From Streptomyces luteolus (GTDB lineage: Bacteria > Actinomycetota > Actinomycetes > Streptomycetales > Streptomycetaceae): 64,000 nucleotides of DNA. Below, piece by piece: positions 1-9,586 of this stretch. Each line of letters opens with the position of its first letter. Position 1 is the stretch's first letter. Below the pieces are notes generated by a model. The model made no database searches. It saw only the letters and a list, made by a program, of their open reading frames with translations, and was not told the DNA's origin. Location: NCBI RefSeq assembly GCF_029968015.1, contig NZ_JASCIS010000007.1:176725-240724 (forward strand), given 5' to 3'. The translations under genes were made by a program, and so were the position numbers.

Positions 1-84
1 TGCACGCCACAGGGCAGATCCCCAACCACTCCGAAATTTCACCATTAACCAGACATTCCGCGGTCGTGCTGGGCGGACGGCAGA

Positions 85-116
85 GGCCCCGGCGGCGCGA
101 GTGCGCCACCGGGGCC
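85..116. terminator. Hairpin terminator after the M16 peptidase operon
   Basis: An 8-bp GC stem (85-92 with 109-116), one C/A mismatch, a second 5-bp stem (94-98 with 103-107) and a 4-base loop. It lies about 50 bp beyond the stop of the minus-strand peptidase pair. There is no strong U-tract, which is usual in Streptomyces. Confidence 0.65.
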
Positions 117-162
117 CTGTGTCGGTTCCGGTCGTCCGTTCCGGTCGTCCGTTTCGGCCCGA

Positions 163-1551
163 CTAGCCGGTGACGACGGTCACTTCGCCGATGCCGAGCG
201 CCTTCACGGGCTCCTCGATCTGCTCCGCGTCCCCCACCAGGACCGTGACGAGACGATCCTCGGGGAAGGCGTTCACGACGGCCGCCGTCGCCTCGACCGT
301 GCCGGTCTCCGAGAGGCGGCGGTACAGCTGCGCCTGGAAGTCGTCCGGCAGCTCCTGCTCGACCTGGTCGGCGAGGGTGGACGAGACCGCCGCCGCCGTC
401 TCGTACCGCAGCGGCGCCACACCCACGAGGTTCTGCACGGCGACGTCCCGCTCGGCGTCGTCAAGCCCCTCGGCGGCGAGGGTCCGCAGCACCTTCCACA
501 GGTCGTCAAGTGCCGGACCGGTGTTGGGAGTGTCCACCGAACCGCTGATCGCGAGCATCGCCGCACCGCTGCCGTCCGACGCCGACCGCAGCACCTGCCC
601 GAAGGCGCGCACACCGTAGGTGTAGCCCTTCTCCTCGCGCAGCACCCGGTCCAGACGGGACGTCAGGGTGCCACCCAGGCAGTACGTGCCGAGGACCTGC
701 GCCGGCCACACCTGATCGTGCCGGTCCGCACCGATACGGCCGATGAGGAGCTGCGTCTGCACCGCTCCCGGCCGGTCCACGATGAAGACACGGCCGGTGT
801 CGTCGGCGGTGACCGGCGCCGCGGAACGCGGCTGCGCGGTGTTGCCGGTCCACTCCCCCAGGGTCTCGCCGAGCATCGCGTCCAGGTCGGCGCCCTCCAG
901 GTCACCCACGACGACGGCGGTCGCGGTGGCCGGGCGGACATGCGCGTCGTAGAACGCGCGGACCGCCGCCGCGTCGATGTTCGCGACGGTCTCCTCCGAG
1001 CCCTGCCGCGGCCGCGACATGCGCGCCTCGGCCGGGAACAGCTGCTTGTAGAGCTCCTTGGCCGCACGCCGCGCCGGGTTGGCCGTCTCGTGCGGGATCT
1101 CGTCCAGGCGGTTGCGTACGAGGCGCTTGATCTCGCTGTCCTCGAAGGCGGGGGCGCGCAGCGCGTCGGCGAGCAGCGCGAGGCCCTTCGGGAGCCGGGA
1201 GACCGGCACTTCGAGGGAGATGCGCAGACCGGGGTGGTCCGCGTGCGCGTCGAGGGTGGCGCCGCAGCGCTCCAGCTCTGCGGCGAACTCCTCGGCGGAG
1301 TGCTTGTCGGTGCCCTCGGTGAAGGCCCGCGCCATGATCGTGGAGACGCCGTCGAGCCCCTCCGGCTCGGTGTCGAGCGGGGCCTCCAGGACGACGTCCA
1401 CGGCGACGATCTGCTGGCCGGGGCGGTGGCAACGCAGCACGGTGAGGCCGTTGGGCAGAGTGCCGCGCTCCGGGGCGGGGAACGCCCAGGGCTTCGCGGT
1501 GCCCGGCTGCGGCTGCGGGTGGAACTCCATGGTGGCGAGCTGCTCGGTCAC
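163..1551 (-). CDS. M16-family peptidase-like protein, non-catalytic partner
   Basis: A 462-residue protein of the M16 (pitrilysin/mitochondrial processing peptidase-like) fold. The N-terminal part has the family's 'LPNGLTVL' strand, but the zinc motif HxxEH is absent at the equivalent position, where the sequence reads GLDGVSTIMARAF. M16 enzymes of this size usually work as pairs in which one subunit carries zinc and the other supplies substrate-binding residues, and this looks like the second kind. The GTG start overlaps the stop of the upstream zinc-bearing subunit (GTGA), so the two are translationally coupled. No signal peptide is visible, so a cytoplasmic role in peptide turnover is inferred. 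The substrate cannot be told from sequence. Confidence 0.85.
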   Translation of the reverse strand: MTEQLATMEFHPQPQPGTAKPWAFPAPERGTLPNGLTVLRCHRPGQQIVAVDVVLEAPLDTEPEGLDGVSTIMARAFTEGTDKHSAEEFAAELERCGATLDAHADHPGLRISLEVPVSRLPKGLALLADALRAPAFEDSEIKRLVRNRLDEIPHETANPARRAAKELYKQLFPAEARMSRPRQGSEETVANIDAAAVRAFYDAHVRPATATAVVVGDLEGADLDAMLGETLGEWTGNTAQPRSAAPVTADDTGRVFIVDRPGAVQTQLLIGRIGADRHDQVWPAQVLGTYCLGGTLTSRLDRVLREEKGYTYGVRAFGQVLRSASDGSGAAMLAISGSVDTPNTGPALDDLWKVLRTLAAEGLDDAERDVAVQNLVGVAPLRYETAAAVSSTLADQVEQELPDDFQAQLYRRLSETGTVEATAAVVNAFPEDRLVTVLVGDAEQIEEPVKALGIGEVTVVTG

Positions 1552-2933
1552 TTCGCCGCCTCCTCTTCCTGAACCTCGATCTCGGCGGCGTCGTTCACAT
1601 CGGTGTCCGGGGCGTCGGGGGCCTGTTCCGGCGCGATCGGCTCGTAGACGAGCACCGCGCGGTTGTCGGGGCGCAGCCGCGCCTGGGCGACCTCCTTGAC
1701 CTCGTCCGCGGTGATCGACAGGACCCGGCCGACGGCGGTCAGGGCGAGCTGCGGGTCGCCGAACAGGACCGCGTACCTGCAGAGTTCGTCCGCGCGGCCC
1801 GCGACCGTGCCGAGGCGGTCCAGCCACTCGCGCTCCAACTGGGCCTGGGCGCGCTCCATTTCCTCGTCCGTGGGGCCCTCCTCGGCGAACCGGGCGAGCT
1901 CCTCGTCGACGGCGGCCTCGATGTCGGGCACCTCGGCCTCGTGCGACGTCTTCACGTCCAGCCAGCCGACCGACGGGGCGCCGGACAGGCGCAGCATGCC
2001 GAACCCGGCCGTCACCGCCGTACGGTCGCGGCGCACCAGGCGGTTGTAGAGCCGCGAGGACTCGCCGCCGCCGAGGACGGTCAGGGCGACGTCGGCCGCG
2101 TCGCACGCGCGCGTGCCGTCGTGCGGCAGGCGGTAGGCCGCCATCAGCGCGCGCGAGGGCACCTCGGCCTCCACGAGCATGCGCTTCTCCTCCCCGATGA
2201 TCTCGGGCAGCGAGCCGTCGCGCGGGAGCCGCTTTCCGTCGTGCGCCGCGATGGTGCCGAAGTACTTCTCGATCCAGGCGAGTGTCTGCTCCGGGTCGAT
2301 GTCACCGACGACGGACAGGACGGCGTTGTTCGGCGCGTAGTACGTACGGAAGAACTCGCGGGCGTCCTCGAGCGTGGCCGCGTCGAGGTCCGCCATGGAG
2401 CCGATCGGCGTGTGGTGGTACGGGTGGCCCTCCGGGTACGCGAGCGCGAAGAGCTTCTCGAAAGCCGTGCCGTAAGGGACGTTGTCGTACCGCTGGCGGC
2501 GCTCGTTCTTCACCACACTGCGCTGGTTTTCCATCGACTCGTCGTCGAGGACCGTCAGGAGCGAGCCCATGCGGTCGGCCTCCAGCCAGAGGGCGAGCTC
2601 CAGCTGGTGGGCGGGCATCGTCTCGAAGTAGTTGGTCCGCTCGAAGCTGGTCGTGCCGTTGAGCGAGCCGCCGGCGCCCTGCACCAGCTCGAAGTGGCCG
2701 TTGTCCTTGACCTGCTGGGAGCCCTGGAACATCAGGTGCTCGAAGAGGTGGGCCAGGCCCGTACGGCCCTTGACCTCGTGGCGCGAGCCGACGTCGTACC
2801 ACAGGCAGACCGCGGCGACCGGGGTCAGGTGGTCCTCGGAGAGCACCACGCGCAGGCCGTTGGCGAGGCGGTGCTCGGTCGCTGTCAGGCCGCCGGAGCC
2901 GGCCTCGGCCGTGGCCGTGTGACCCATGGGCAT
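1548..2933 (-). CDS. M16-family zinc metallopeptidase, catalytic subunit
   Basis: A 461-residue protein with the inverted zinc motif HLFEH (His62, Glu65, His66) and a downstream glutamate (about residue 144, in VVKNERRQR) at the spacing of the third zinc ligand. This makes it the active member of the M16 pair. The start at 2933 is chosen because a GAAGGGA ribosome binding site lies 6 bases upstream; a second ATG six bases further in is possible. It is the first gene of a two-gene minus-strand operon, overlaps the non-catalytic partner by 4 bases, and diverges from parC. An M16 pair beside parC is, from memory, conserved in Streptomyces. Confidence 0.92.
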   Translation of the reverse strand: MPMGHTATAEAGSGGLTATEHRLANGLRVVLSEDHLTPVAAVCLWYDVGSRHEVKGRTGLAHLFEHLMFQGSQQVKDNGHFELVQGAGGSLNGTTSFERTNYFETMPAHQLELALWLEADRMGSLLTVLDDESMENQRSVVKNERRQRYDNVPYGTAFEKLFALAYPEGHPYHHTPIGSMADLDAATLEDAREFFRTYYAPNNAVLSVVGDIDPEQTLAWIEKYFGTIAAHDGKRLPRDGSLPEIIGEEKRMLVEAEVPSRALMAAYRLPHDGTRACDAADVALTVLGGGESSRLYNRLVRRDRTAVTAGFGMLRLSGAPSVGWLDVKTSHEAEVPDIEAAVDEELARFAEEGPTDEEMERAQAQLEREWLDRLGTVAGRADELCRYAVLFGDPQLALTAVGRVLSITADEVKEVAQARLRPDNRAVLVYEPIAPEQAPDAPDTDVNDAAEIEVQEEEAAK

Positions 2934-3248
2934 GTAGATCCCTTCGATCGCGAGATGTCGTCCTTGACTGACCTGTCGACGGCGGGCGGTGACGTGCCGG
3001 ATGAGGGTCGGTGCACGCGGTCGCCGGGGCAAGTGCTGTCACTGTATGCAAGCGTGCGGACATCTGGCGAAGTTCCCGTTCCGGCTCCGCTCTCAGCGAT
3101 CGTCGGCGTTGGTCCGGCGGTCTGATGAACGTGCCGGGAACAGGGATTGGACGGGTCGCGGTCCGCGTTGTCAGTGGCGCGGTCCACAATGGTCGGCGTC
3201 AGAACTGGAGATTGCCCCGCACAGGAACGTGAAGGAGCCGCAGCAGCG
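2934..3248. other. Divergent intergenic region, peptidase operon / parC
   Basis: These 315 bp must hold the promoters of both divergent units. I cannot assign -10/-35 elements with confidence. The parC ribosome binding site AAGGAG is at 3232-3237, 11 bases before its ATG. No credible small gene was seen. Confidence 0.5.
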
Positions 3249-5702
3249 ATGGCCCGCCGCAGCACGAAGACCCCGCCGCCCGACGACGCGTACGAGGAGA
3301 AGATCCTCGACATCGACGTCGTCGACGAGATGCAGGGCTCCTTCCTCGAGTACGCGTATTCGGTCATCTACTCCCGGGCCCTGCCCGACGCCCGGGACGG
3401 ACTGAAGCCGGTGCAGCGCCGCATCGTCTACCAGATGAACGAGATGGGCCTGCGCCCCGACCGCGGCTTCGTGAAGTGCGCCCGCGTCGTCGGCGAGGTC
3501 ATGGGTAAGTTGCACCCGCACGGCGACGCGTCGATCTACGACGCGATGGTCCGCATGGCACAGCCCTTCTCCATGCGCGTCCCGCTGGTCGACGGCCACG
3601 GCAACTTCGGCTCGCTCGGCAACGACGACCCGCCCGCCGCGATGCGGTACACCGAGGCGCGGATGGCCACGGCCACCTCGCTGATGACGGAGTCGATCGA
3701 CGAGGACACGGTCGACTTCACGCCGAACTACGACGGCCAGGAGCACGAGCCGGTCGCACTCCCCGCGGCGTACCCGAACCTGCTGGTCAACGGCTCGTCG
3801 GGGATCGCCGTAGGCATGGCCACGAACATGCCGCCGCACAACCTCGGCGAGGTCGTCGCGGCCGCCCGCCACCTCATCAAGCACCCGGGCGCCGACCTCG
3901 ACACGCTGATGAAGTACATCCCGGGGCCCGACCTGCCCACGGGCGGCCGCATCGTCGGCCTCTCCGGCATCCGGGACGCGTACGAATCGGGCCGCGGCAC
4001 CTTCAAGATCCGCGCGACGGCCACGGTGGAGAACGTGACGCCGCGCCGCAAGGGCCTCGTCGTCACCGAACTCCCCTTCACCGTCGGCCCCGAGAAGGTC
4101 ATCTCCAAGATCAAGGACCTGGTCGGCAACAAGAAGCTGCAGGGCATCGCCGACGTCAAGGACCTCACCGACCGCAACCACGGCCTGCGCCTGGTCATCG
4201 AGATCAAGAACGGCTTCGTCCCGGAGGCCGTCCTGGAGCAGCTCTACAAACTGACGCCGATGGAGGAGTCCTTCGGCATCAACAACGTGGCCCTGGTGGA
4301 CGGCCAGCCGCTCACGCTCGGCCTGAAGGAGCTCCTGGAGGTCTACCTCGACCACCGGTTCGACGTGGTGCGCCGCCGCAGCGAGTTCCGCCGCGGCAAG
4401 AAGCGCGACCGCCTCCACCTGGTCGAGGGCCTGCTCGTCGCGCTGCTCGACATCGACGAGGTGATCCGCCTCATCCGCTCCAGCGAGAACTCCGCGCAGG
4501 CCAAGGAGCGCCTGATGGAGCACTTCTCGCTGAGCGAGATCCAGACGCAGTACATCCTGGACACCCCGCTGCGCCGCCTCACCAAGTACGACCGCATCGA
4601 GCTGGAGTCGGAGCGGGACAAGCTGAAGGCCGAGATCGAGGAGCTGACCCGCATCCTCGAATCGGACACGGAGCTGCGCAAGCTGGTCTCGTCCGAACTG
4701 GCCTCGGTGGCGAAGAAGTTCGGCACCGACCGGCGCACGGTCCTCCTGGAGTCCTCGGGCGCTCCGGCCACGGCGGTGCCCCTCGAGGTAGCCGACGACC
4801 CGTGCCGCGTACTCCTGTCGTCGACGGGACTCCTCGCGCGTACGGCCACGGGCGAGGTCGCCTTCGACACCGAGGCCAAGCGCGTCAAGCACGACGTCAT
4901 CGTCTCGGCGGTGCCGGCCACCCAGCGCGGCGAGGTCGGCGCGGTCCTCTCCTCCGGCCGGCTGCTCCGGCTGAACGTCATCGACCTGCCGCAGCTCCCG
5001 GAGACGGCCGCCGCGCCGAACCTCTCGGGCGGGGCGCCGGTGGCGGAGTTCCTGAGCCTGGAGGCGGGTGAGGAGCTGGTCTGCCTGATGACGCTCGACG
5101 AGTCCTCGCCGGGCCTCGCGCTCGGTACGGAACAGGGCGTGGTGAAGAGAGTCGTGCCCGACTACCCGTCCCACAAGGACGAGTTGGAGGTCATCACCCT
5201 GAGGGACGGGGACCGCATCGTCGGCGCGGTCGAGCTGCGCACCGGCGAGGAGGACCTGGTCTTCATCACGGACGACGCCCAGCTGCTGCGGTACCAGGCG
5301 TCTCAGGTCCGCCCGCAGGGCCGGCCCGCGGGCGGCATGGCGGGCGTCAAGCTGGCGCAGGGCGCGAAGGTGATCTCGTTCTCCGCGGTGGACCCGGCGG
5401 CGGACGCGATGGTGTTCACGGTCGCGGGCTCGCGCGGCACGCTGGACGACTCGGTGCAGACCACGGCGAAGATCACGCCGTTCGACCAGTATCCGCGCAA
5501 GGGCCGGGCAACGGGCGGTGTGCGCTGCCAGCGGTTCCTGAAGGGCGAGGACTGCCTGTCGTTCGGGTGGGCTGGGCCGGTGCCCGCACTGGCGGCGCAG
5601 CGCAACGGCTCTCCGGCGGAGCTTCCGGAGGTCGACCCGCGCCGGGACGGCTCTGGCGTCTCGCTCGCCAAGCCGGTCGCCGCGGTCGCGAGCCCGGTGT
5701 AG
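3249..5702 (+). CDS. parC: DNA topoisomerase IV subunit A (ParC)
   Basis: An 817-residue type IIA topoisomerase A subunit that decatenates daughter chromosomes together with ParE (encoded at 15.6-17.7 kb on the other strand). The active-site tyrosine is Tyr134 in MRYTEA. The quinolone-determining region GDASIYDAM keeps Ser95 and Asp98. A coiled tower region and a six-bladed C-terminal beta-propeller domain follow. I call it ParC rather than GyrA because the C-terminal domain lacks a clear GyrA box and the neighbourhood (M16 peptidases on one side, parE about 10 kb away) matches the Streptomyces par locus. The ATG at 3249 is favoured by the upstream AAGGAG; an in-frame extension further upstream reads through the promoter region and is rejected. 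The stop lies inside a 10-bp tandem repeat. Confidence 0.95.
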   Translation: MARRSTKTPPPDDAYEEKILDIDVVDEMQGSFLEYAYSVIYSRALPDARDGLKPVQRRIVYQMNEMGLRPDRGFVKCARVVGEVMGKLHPHGDASIYDAMVRMAQPFSMRVPLVDGHGNFGSLGNDDPPAAMRYTEARMATATSLMTESIDEDTVDFTPNYDGQEHEPVALPAAYPNLLVNGSSGIAVGMATNMPPHNLGEVVAAARHLIKHPGADLDTLMKYIPGPDLPTGGRIVGLSGIRDAYESGRGTFKIRATATVENVTPRRKGLVVTELPFTVGPEKVISKIKDLVGNKKLQGIADVKDLTDRNHGLRLVIEIKNGFVPEAVLEQLYKLTPMEESFGINNVALVDGQPLTLGLKELLEVYLDHRFDVVRRRSEFRRGKKRDRLHLVEGLLVALLDIDEVIRLIRSSENSAQAKERLMEHFSLSEIQTQYILDTPLRRLTKYDRIELESERDKLKAEIEELTRILESDTELRKLVSSELASVAKKFGTDRRTVLLESSGAPATAVPLEVADDPCRVLLSSTGLLARTATGEVAFDTEAKRVKHDVIVSAVPATQRGEVGAVLSSGRLLRLNVIDLPQLPETAAAPNLSGGAPVAEFLSLEAGEELVCLMTLDESSPGLALGTEQGVVKRVVPDYPSHKDELEVITLRDGDRIVGAVELRTGEEDLVFITDDAQLLRYQASQVRPQGRPAGGMAGVKLAQGAKVISFSAVDPAADAMVFTVAGSRGTLDDSVQTTAKITPFDQYPRKGRATGGVRCQRFLKGEDCLSFGWAGPVPALAAQRNGSPAELPEVDPRRDGSGVSLAKPVAAVASPV

Positions 5703-5735
5703 CCCGGTGTAGCCCGGTGTAGCCCGGTGTAGCCC
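5691..5735. repeat. 10-bp tandem repeat across the parC stop codon
   Basis: Four and a half exact copies of AGCCCGGTGT. The first copy and the first two bases of the second contain the last codons and the TAG stop of parC. The last partial copy touches the stop of the convergent CobW-family gene. Each repeat contains TAG in the same phase only every third unit, so copy-number change would alter the parC tail little. Confidence 0.95.
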
Positions 5736-6916
5736 TAATCCGCCGATTCGGGCTCCAGGCTCTCGGCCTGGGGCTCGGGCTCGGGCTCGCGTTCGTCCAC
5801 GTACCGCAGGATGCCCCACATGACCTCTTCGAGGCCGGCGTCCTGCGGTTGGTCGTCGCGGCAGTGCTCCAGGGCGGTGCGCAGGGCGGGGCCGTCGACG
5901 CCGGAGCCGATGAGCACGAGCTGCGTGCCGTGCTCGGCGTCGCGGGGCCACGGCTCCGGGTAGAAGCGCAGGACGCGGCCGACGGCGTGCAGGGTGTAGC
6001 GGTTGCGCGGGTCGTACGGGCCGAAGTCGACAAATCCCTTGATGCGGTAGAGCCCTTCGGGCCGCCCGTCGAGGAAGTCGAGGAGACGGCGGGGGTGCAG
6101 GGCGACGCCAGAGGCGAAGGAGACGCTGTCGTAGGCGGCGTGCAGGTGGACGTGGCGGTGCTCCCCGCGGAGGCCGCCCTCGTCGGGCGCGTCGTCGCCG
6201 GGCAAATCGCCGGTCAGCTCGTCGGTCAGGTCGTCGGACAGCTCGTCGGGCAGGTCGCCGTCGGGCAGGTCCCCTTCGGGCAGGTCGTCGAAGGACAGCT
6301 GCCCGAAGCGCTCCCCCTTGGGCTTGCCGTCGAAGAGCAGCTCCGGGTCGATCCGTCCGTACGTCGACTCGACGACCGCTGCCCCGTCCGCGAACCCCTC
6401 CACGCTCGCGCGCAACCCCGGCAGGGCGCCCACGTCGACCCGGTCGGTCTTGTTGAGGACGACGAGGTCGGCGAGGGCGAGATGCCGCTCGATCTCGGGG
6501 TGCCTCTCCCGGGTGGCGTCGAACTCGGCGGCGTCGACGACCTCGACGAGCCCGCCGTACACGATGTTCGGGTTGTCGCTGGCGAGCAGCATGCGCACCA
6601 GTTCCTGCGGCTCGGCCAGGCCGCTCGCCTCGATGACGATCACGTCGAGGCCGACGGAGGGGCGGGTCAACTTCTCCAGGTACGCGTCGAGTTCACTGCC
6701 GTCGACGGCACAGCACAGGCAGCCGTTGCCGAGCGAGACGGTGGAACCCACCTGCCCGGCGACCGACATGGCGTCGATCTCGATGGCGCCGAAGTCATTG
6801 ACGACGACGCCGATGCGGTTGCCGCCGCTGTGCTTCAGGAGCTGGTTGAGGAGGGTCGTCTTGCCGGACCCCAGAAACCCCGCGAGGACGACGACGGGGA
6901 TCTGCCGCTTGCTCAC
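5735..6916 (-). CDS. CobW/COG0523-family GTP-binding metallochaperone
   Basis: A 393-residue G3E-type GTPase. The P-loop GFLGSGKTT lies near residue 12, and the family metal-binding CxCC motif appears as GCLCC. A guanine-specificity NKTD motif follows, then a C-terminal CobW_C domain. Between them sits an acidic Asp/Leu-rich repeat segment followed by the histidine cluster HRHVHLH, both likely metal-interacting. COG0523 proteins deliver zinc, cobalt or other metals to client proteins; the clients here are unknown. The GTG at 6916 is chosen for its AAAGG ribosome binding site; in-frame sequence upstream is low-quality. I see no clear Zur-type operator upstream. It converges on parC. Confidence 0.9.
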   Translation of the reverse strand: MSKRQIPVVVLAGFLGSGKTTLLNQLLKHSGGNRIGVVVNDFGAIEIDAMSVAGQVGSTVSLGNGCLCCAVDGSELDAYLEKLTRPSVGLDVIVIEASGLAEPQELVRMLLASDNPNIVYGGLVEVVDAAEFDATRERHPEIERHLALADLVVLNKTDRVDVGALPGLRASVEGFADGAAVVESTYGRIDPELLFDGKPKGERFGQLSFDDLPEGDLPDGDLPDELSDDLTDELTGDLPGDDAPDEGGLRGEHRHVHLHAAYDSVSFASGVALHPRRLLDFLDGRPEGLYRIKGFVDFGPYDPRNRYTLHAVGRVLRFYPEPWPRDAEHGTQLVLIGSGVDGPALRTALEHCRDDQPQDAGLEEVMWGILRYVDEREPEPEPQAESLEPESAD

Positions 6917-7280
6917 ACTGCGCCTTTCGTACGGAACTGCCCTTGACCTCACCGGCCGCGCACCGGTCAGGCCCTCGCCAGGATAAGTGCGCCCCTCGAC
7001 GCGCTCCCGAGTGGCACCGAAGCCACGGCCCGTAGGCCCCCGGGGGCGCGATGTGAACGATTGTTTGCGGCGTACGCGGGCACACATGGGGAACGGCGCC
7101 GGTTGTAAAGACATTCGCATGCCTCCGTGCGCCACCACCTCTCTGCTCCGCCTCCAGCCGATCAACGCCGCTCGGCATCCTGGGAGGCGGCAAGCGCGCC
7201 GCCCACCGCTCGCCGGTCCCGCTCCCCGTCGACCCGCACACCCGACGCCCGGCGGACGGTCGCCCGACTCGGGGGTTGAC
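6917..7280. other. Divergent intergenic region, CobW gene / DUF6082 gene
   Basis: These 364 bp separate two divergent genes. A short AT-richer stretch near 7050-7125 may hold promoter elements. No palindrome resembling a Zur box, no RNA gene and no convincing small gene was found. Confidence 0.4.
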
Positions 7281-7946
7281 ATGGCCACACAGAACTCCGG
7301 AACGCGCGGTATCGGCTCCACGGCCGCCCGCGCCCTCGCCGTGGGCGCGTTCGTAGTCCTCACCGTCAGAGAGCTGCGCCTCGCGAAACGACGGCACACG
7401 GAGCTGCGCACCGCCGAACTGCGGTACGCGGAGCTGCGCACCGCCGAACTGCGGCACACCGAGCTGCGCAACGCCGAATTGCGGTACGCGGAGCGGCAGT
7501 ACGCCGAACTGCGGCAGCGGCTCGAACGGCTGGAGCAGGCGGAGCTCCGCCAGCACCACACCGACCTCACGAACCAGCACCGGCTCCAGCTCGAACTGCT
7601 CACCACCGCCATGAGCGATCCGGATCTCGCCGCCGTCCTCAGCACGATCGACGCGCCGCCGACGACCCGCCGCCAGTACCTCTTCGCCAACGCGATCTAC
7701 ACGAACGCCCTGCACGCGTACCGCGTCGGCAACGTCAGCCTCGAAGGGCTCCACGGCCATCTGCGGGTGACCTGCCAGAACAGCATCTTCCGGGACTACT
7801 GGGCGGCCACCCGCGAGCAGCGCGCCAGCCTCAAGGCCTCGTCGGACGAGGCGAAGGTGGGACGCATGGTGGACGACCTCATCCACGACCTGGAGGAGGC
7901 GGAGACGGACGAGTGGTGGGTGGTGGGGGAACCGCCGGTGGAATAG
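7281..7946 (+). CDS. DUF6082-like membrane-anchored coiled-coil protein
   Basis: A 221-residue protein resembling the Streptomyces DUF6082 family (recognised by pattern, not by search). It has a short hydrophobic segment near residues 13-28, then an Ala-Glu-Leu-Arg-rich repeat (units such as RTAELRYAEL, residues about 35-90) that is a probable coiled coil encoded by 15- to 30-base DNA repeats. A conserved C-terminal domain follows, with LFANAIYTNAL and CQNSIFRDYW. The ATG at 7281 precedes the hydrophobic segment directly; earlier in-frame codons lack coding character. Function is unknown. Confidence 0.75.
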   Translation: MATQNSGTRGIGSTAARALAVGAFVVLTVRELRLAKRRHTELRTAELRYAELRTAELRHTELRNAELRYAERQYAELRQRLERLEQAELRQHHTDLTNQHRLQLELLTTAMSDPDLAAVLSTIDAPPTTRRQYLFANAIYTNALHAYRVGNVSLEGLHGHLRVTCQNSIFRDYWAATREQRASLKASSDEAKVGRMVDDLIHDLEEAETDEWWVVGEPPVE

Positions 7947-8062
7947 CGGGAGTTGAGGCCCTGGCCCGCGCCCCCCACATGGACTACAGCGCGTCGATGG
8001 CACATGCCCCGAGGGGCTACCCTTGCCCCGCCCTTACCTCAACTCCAAGGACCGGGGTCCCC

Positions 8063-8299
8063 TTGAAGATCGTGCGTCGCATCGGCGCGTCTCCTCGTGA
8101 GCGCGGCAGTCTCTCCGGCGAGACCTGTCCGGACATTTTCGAGCTGAGCGACGGGAACTTCGCCGTCATCGGTACGGAGGCCACAGCGACGCTCGACGCC
8201 GAACTTCCCGCCGACGCCGCCCGCGCCGACCACGAGCGGATCGTGGTGATCAGCCGGGAGACGCTGGTGCGGGCGAAGGCGGACATCCCCGAGGCCTGA
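8063..8299 (+). CDS. Small conserved Streptomyces protein, unknown function
   Basis: A 78-residue protein beginning with a TTG codon (read as MKIVRRIG), supported by AAGGA at 8047-8051. The body (CPDIFELSDGNFAVIG ... ERIVVISRETL) is a compact mixed alpha/beta sequence with one cysteine. I recognise the type from many Streptomyces genomes, often near small regulatory genes, but know no function. Earlier in-frame codons overlap the end of the DUF6082 gene and read as non-coding. Confidence 0.7.
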   Translation: MKIVRRIGASPRERGSLSGETCPDIFELSDGNFAVIGTEATATLDAELPADAARADHERIVVISRETLVRAKADIPEA

Positions 8300-8320
8300 G
8301 GTCGGGAAGCGAGCTGCCGG

Positions 8321-8364
8321 AACGCATCACTCCGGCACCCATAACGCATCACTCCGGCACCCAT
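8321..8364. repeat. Perfect 22-bp tandem duplication
   Basis: Two identical adjacent copies (8321-8342 and 8343-8364) in the short region between the small protein gene and the end of the LacI gene. It is probably a recent slippage event. Confidence 0.95.
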
Positions 8365-8461
8365 ATCGTGCAATTTCTCGACAAGTAAGCGTCAGGAACA
8401 CAACTGGTCGGGCTCATGCCCTACGGGTACTCCGTACTCCTCACCCCGAGGCGCCGCCCGC

Positions 8462-9472
8462 TCACCCGCGCGGCGCTTGGCCGGTCGACCCTCGTACCAC
8501 CAACTCCGGCTCGAAGAGCAGCTCTTCGGTCGGCACCGAGCTGCCGCCGATCTGCAGGGCGAGCAGCTCGACCGCCGCGCGGCCCATCGCCTCGATCGGC
8601 TGGCGGACCGTCGTCAGCGGGGGCTCGGTGCAGTTCATGAACGCCGAGTCGTCGAAGCCGACCACGGACACCTCGCCGGGTACGTCGAGGCCGCGCCGTC
8701 GCGCCGCGCGCACGGCACCGAGCGCGATCGGGTCGCTGGCGCAGATGATCCCGGTGACGCCGCGCTCCAACAGCCTTGCGGCCGCGGCCTGTCCGCCCTC
8801 CAGGGAGAACATCGCCCGCGCCACGTACTCGTCCGGCAGCCGCCCGCCGCCCGCATCGGCCGCCGCCCGCGCGGCCGCGAGCTTGCGCTGGGACGGCTGA
8901 TGGTCGGCCGGGCCGAGGACGAGGCCGATGCGCTCATGGCCGAGCGAGGACAGATGCCGCCAGGACTGCTCGACCGCGACCGCGTCGTCGCAGGAGACGC
9001 CGGGAAACCCGAGGTGCTCGATGGCCGCGTTGACCAGGACCACCGGAATCTTGCGGTCCGCGAGCAGGCGGTAGTGGTCGTGCGGAGCGTCCGCCTGCGC
9101 GTAGAGCCCGCCCGCGAACACCACGCCGGACACCTGCTGTTGGAGCAGCAGCTGCACATAGTCCGCCTCGGACACACCCCCCTTGGTCTGCGTGCACAGG
9201 ACCGGGGTGAGGCCCTGCTGCGCGAGGGCACCGCCGATGACCTCGGCGAACGCCGGGAAGATCGGGTTCTGCAACTCCGGAAGGACCAGGCCGACGAGCC
9301 GGGCGCGCTCCCCCCGCAACTGCGTCGGACGCTCGTACCCCAGCACGTCCAGCGCGGAGAGCACGGCCTCGCGGGTGGCCTCGGAGACGCCGGGCTTGTT
9401 GTTGAGCACCCGGCTGACCGTGGCCTCGCTGACCCCGACCTTCTTGGCCACCTGAGCAAGTCGTCGCGTCAT
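8462..9472 (-). CDS. LacI-family transcriptional regulator
   Basis: A 336-residue sugar-responsive repressor type. The N-terminal helix-turn-helix reads LAQVAKKVGVSEATVSRVLNN, followed by the hinge helix and a periplasmic-binding-protein-like effector domain (FPAFAEVIGGAL, GFDDSAFM). No sugar transporter or glycosidase gene adjoins it, so its ligand and remote targets are unknown. A 12-bp perfect inverted repeat includes its ATG, which points to autorepression. It diverges from the sucraseferredoxin-like gene. Confidence 0.92.
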   Translation of the reverse strand: MTRRLAQVAKKVGVSEATVSRVLNNKPGVSEATREAVLSALDVLGYERPTQLRGERARLVGLVLPELQNPIFPAFAEVIGGALAQQGLTPVLCTQTKGGVSEADYVQLLLQQQVSGVVFAGGLYAQADAPHDHYRLLADRKIPVVLVNAAIEHLGFPGVSCDDAVAVEQSWRHLSSLGHERIGLVLGPADHQPSQRKLAAARAAADAGGGRLPDEYVARAMFSLEGGQAAAARLLERGVTGIICASDPIALGAVRAARRRGLDVPGEVSVVGFDDSAFMNCTEPPLTTVRQPIEAMGRAAVELLALQIGGSSVPTEELLFEPELVVRGSTGQAPRG

Positions 9473-9504
9473 GAACGCAAGATTAGCGAAAGTCTTGCGT
9501 TCAT
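9471..9504. promoter_or_regulatory. 12-bp inverted repeat, probable LacI-type autoregulatory operator
   Basis: Arms ATGAACGCAAGA (9471-9482) and TCTTGCGTTCAT (9493-9504) are perfect complements around a 10-base spacer. One end includes the start codon of the LacI gene. In the spacer, CTTTCG/CGAAAG-type bases recall sites bound by Streptomyces LacI proteins. Binding by this regulator is inferred. Confidence 0.6.
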
Positions 9505-9541
9505 TTTGCAGGATTGTGCGAACTCAGGCCCTTAGACTCCG

Positions 9542-9584
9542 ACTCCCCACTCCCCACTCCCCACTCCCCACTCCCCACTCCCCA
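9542..9584. repeat. 7-bp tandem repeat (ACTCCCC)
   Basis: About six uninterrupted heptamers directly upstream of the iron-box-like site and of the sucraseferredoxin-like gene. The unbroken C-rich/G-rich strand bias may affect promoter geometry. Copy number is likely variable. Confidence 0.95.
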
Positions 9585-9586
9585 CC

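Noticed and set aside
3171..5951. A 926-codon open frame antisense to parC
   Set aside because: The same antisense GC effect; no motif, and parC is complete.
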